From Apiospora phragmitis (lineage: Eukaryota; Ascomycota; Sordariomycetes; Amphisphaeriales; Apiosporaceae): a stretch of DNA of 64,000 nt. Below are positions 62,310 to 64,000 of this stretch, one piece after another; position 1 is the stretch's first letter; each line of letters starts with the position of its first letter. Position numbers and translations under genes: made by a program. Location: assembly GCA_038363925.1 (NCBI GenBank), contig JAQQWL010000001.1:434001-498000 (forward strand), written 5' to 3'. The notes beneath the pieces are model-generated. The model searched no databases. It had not been told where the DNA came from and saw only the letters and a program-made list of their open reading frames with translations.

Positions 62310-64000
62310 TTAAGCGAACCTGCCCAAGACACCCTCCCATGGTCGTAGAGGAACCAAGTCCTCCTTGGGCTTGTTGATCTGGCCCTTGGTGTAGTTGCTG
62401 CGGGCCCAGAAGTCGATCTTGCGGTCCGCCGGCATGTGCCACTCGACCTCGCGGCCCGAGAAGTTGAGCACGACGAGCCACTTCTCTCCCGTCTTGCTAC
62501 CCGTCTTGACGTAGGCGTACACGTTGGGGTGCTCCGGGCTCAGCTCCTCGAACCCGCCGTACACGAAGGCATCGGCGTGCTCGCGGCGGTCCCGGAGGGC
62601 CTGTTGCCAGAACCGCCAGACCGACAGGTTCTTTGCGTCGTCGGCGGCGGCGCTCATCTGCGCCTCGGCGTTGACGGTCGCGTAGTCGTCCATGACGCGC
62701 ATCCATGGCTGGACGCCGGCGTCGCAGAATCCCGCGTTCTCCCGCGCGTTCCAGTGCATCGGCGTGCGCGCGTGGTCGCGCGCCTTCATGTCCACGACGG
62801 CGCGGGAGTGGCGCAGCATCTCGGCGTCGCCCGCGTAGATCTCCTGGCACTTGTTCCAGTAATTGATGGTCTCGCAGTCCTTGTACTCGGCGATGTCCCA
62901 GCGCTCGGGGTCGATGTTGCGCATCCCGATCTCCTCGCCCTGGTAGACGAAGAGCGTGCCGCTCAGCGTCGTCTGCATCAGCGCGAGCAGCCGCGCCGAG
63001 ATGTGGCGGTACCGGTCGCTGTCGTCGGCGTAGCGCGTGATGGACCGCGGGTTGTCGTGGTTCTCGATGAAGACGGAGTTCCACCCGTCGTGCTCGCTCA
63101 TGACGCGCTGCCACTTGGTCACGATGGCCTTCATGTCCTTGACGTCCCACGGCTTCAGCGACATACGCACGTGCGGCTTGTCGATGTCCACGAGGTCGAA
63201 GATGAAGATCATGCGCAGTTCTCCGGCGTTGGCGCCAACGGTACGCAGAATCTCCTTGGGCTCGCTGACGCCAGGCATCTCGCCCACGGTGATGGTGTCA
63301 TACTTGCTCAGGACTTCCCGGTGCATCTCTTGGAGGTAGTCATGGAGCTTGGGGCCGTTGACGAAATGCTTGAAGGCCGGCTGGTACATGTGCCCAGCGC
63401 TGAGCACGACGTCGGCGTCGGGGTAGCCCGGTACTTTGGAGATGAGGTTGATGACGTCCATCCGGAAGCCCGCGGCGCCTCGCTTCATCCAAAAGTGCAT
63501 GACGTCCCACACGGCGGCGCGAACGTCTGGGTTCTCCCAGTTCAGATCGGGCTGCTCCGCGGTGAAGAGGCTGAGATAGTATTCGTCCGTCTTCTCGTCA
63601 TAGGTCCAGGCCGAGTTGCCCTCGCCCAGGATCATGGCCCAGTTGTTGGGCGGCTCAGGCTTGCCGTCGGCGCCGATGCTCTTTGGCTTTCGCCAGATGT
63701 ACCAGTCTCGCTTGGGGTTGTCTTTGCTGCTGCGGCTCTCCAGGAACCAGGCATGCTCGTTACTGGTGTGGTTCACGACCAAGTCCATCATGAGCTTCAT
63801 GTCGCGCTTCTTGAGCTCGGCGACCAGCGTATCCACATCTTCCAGAGTTCCATATCGGGAGTCGATGTCCTTGTAATCGGCAATATCATAACCCATATCG
63901 GCCTGGGGCGACTTGAAGATCGGGGACGACCACACAACATTGATGCCCAGAGACTTGAGGTAGTCAAGTCTGGAGATGATACCCTTGATACTTCCCCATC
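62310..64000 (-). CDS. GH13 alpha-glucosidase (maltase), 5' part beyond window edge
   Basis: Intracellular-type alpha-glucosidase hydrolysing maltose or isomaltose-like sugars. At least 563 residues are in the window, with the frame open to base 64000. The (beta/alpha)8 motifs are in order: 'MDLVVNHTSNEHAWF' (region I), 'AGFRMDVIN' with the nucleophile Asp (region II), 'TVGEMPG' with the acid/base Glu (region III) and 'IENHDNPRS' (region IV). Later come 'RTPMHWN' and a C-terminal beta domain ending 'PWEGVLGRFA'. The sequence beyond the ATG at about 63935 continues upstream in frame ('SIKGIISRLDYLKSLGINVV'), so that ATG is internal. No intron in the visible part. Typical fungal enzymes are 560-600 residues, so little is missing. 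Confidence 0.93.
   Translation of the reverse strand, partial: WGSIKGIISRLDYLKSLGINVVWSSPIFKSPQADMGYDIADYKDIDSRYGTLEDVDTLVAELKKRDMKLMMDLVVNHTSNEHAWFLESRSSKDNPKRDWYIWRKPKSIGADGKPEPPNNWAMILGEGNSAWTYDEKTDEYYLSLFTAEQPDLNWENPDVRAAVWDVMHFWMKRGAAGFRMDVINLISKVPGYPDADVVLSAGHMYQPAFKHFVNGPKLHDYLQEMHREVLSKYDTITVGEMPGVSEPKEILRTVGANAGELRMIFIFDLVDIDKPHVRMSLKPWDVKDMKAIVTKWQRVMSEHDGWNSVFIENHDNPRSITRYADDSDRYRHISARLLALMQTTLSGTLFVYQGEEIGMRNIDPERWDIAEYKDCETINYWNKCQEIYAGDAEMLRHSRAVVDMKARDHARTPMHWNARENAGFCDAGVQPWMRVMDDYATVNAEAQMSAAADDAKNLSVWRFWQQALRDRREHADAFVYGGFEELSPEHPNVYAYVKTGSKTGEKWLVVLNFSGREVEWHMPADRKIDFWARSNYTKGQINKPKEDLVPLRPWEGVLGRFA

Noticed and set aside
1..64000. CRISPR arrays, tRNA genes, bacterial operons, integrases
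   Set aside because: No spacer-repeat pattern, no convincing tRNA A/B boxes, and gene structure is fungal throughout.

Overview
The window is nuclear DNA of a filamentous ascomycete, most likely a sordariomycete. Genes carry short (about 50-190 nt) GT-AG introns with CTAAC/CTGAC-like branch sites. The housekeeping genes (MCM6, ATP synthase subunit f, complex I NDUFS4/NUO-21, GID8, MET8, PEP7) are organised as in Neurospora-type fungi. Several relics also carry TGG-to-TAG changes of the kind made by repeat-induced point mutation. I found no CRISPR array, no bacterial feature and no tRNA.

Layout. 1-9.6 kb is conserved: the 3' end of MCM6 (+), then ATP synthase f (-) and NDUFS4 (+) back to back on a shared 460-bp promoter, GID8 (-), and a many-intron uridine kinase/UPRT-like gene (+). 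10.7-14.7 kb holds a 1256-residue disordered protein with an RG-rich tail. 16.5-26.3 kb is accessory in character: a secreted tannase/feruloyl esterase, a disordered low-complexity protein, a CYP59/StcS-like P450 and an orphan protein. 27.2-30.7 kb holds decayed genes: a multi-pass membrane protein and an AAA ATPase fragment. 30.8-39.7 kb holds a methyltransferase-like gene, a small secreted cysteine-rich protein, an epoxide-hydrolase tail, an M20 carboxypeptidase divergent from a second P450, and another small cysteine-rich protein. 40.9-49.1 kb holds a dead PTH11-like receptor and a dead/live pair of F-box-like paralogues. 49.9-64 kb returns to mostly intact genes: a tetraspan-type membrane protein, an MFS transporter facing a Zn2Cys6 regulator tail to tail, PEP7/VAC1, MET8 and the 3' part of a GH13 alpha-glucosidase.

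The most notable signals are these. (1) ATP synthase f has a 15-nt micro-exon whose inclusion is required by protein homology. (2) Four otherwise well-formed genes (uridine kinase, the 19.8-kb gene, M20 peptidase, MFS transporter) are each off by exactly one base, which means either assembly indels or recent decay. (3) About 22 kb (27-49 kb) mixes live genes with at least five relics, three of which have a tryptophan codon turned into TAG. Intron and exon boundaries below were worked out by hand from splice signals and frame continuity. Family assignments come from recalled family features, not from a search.
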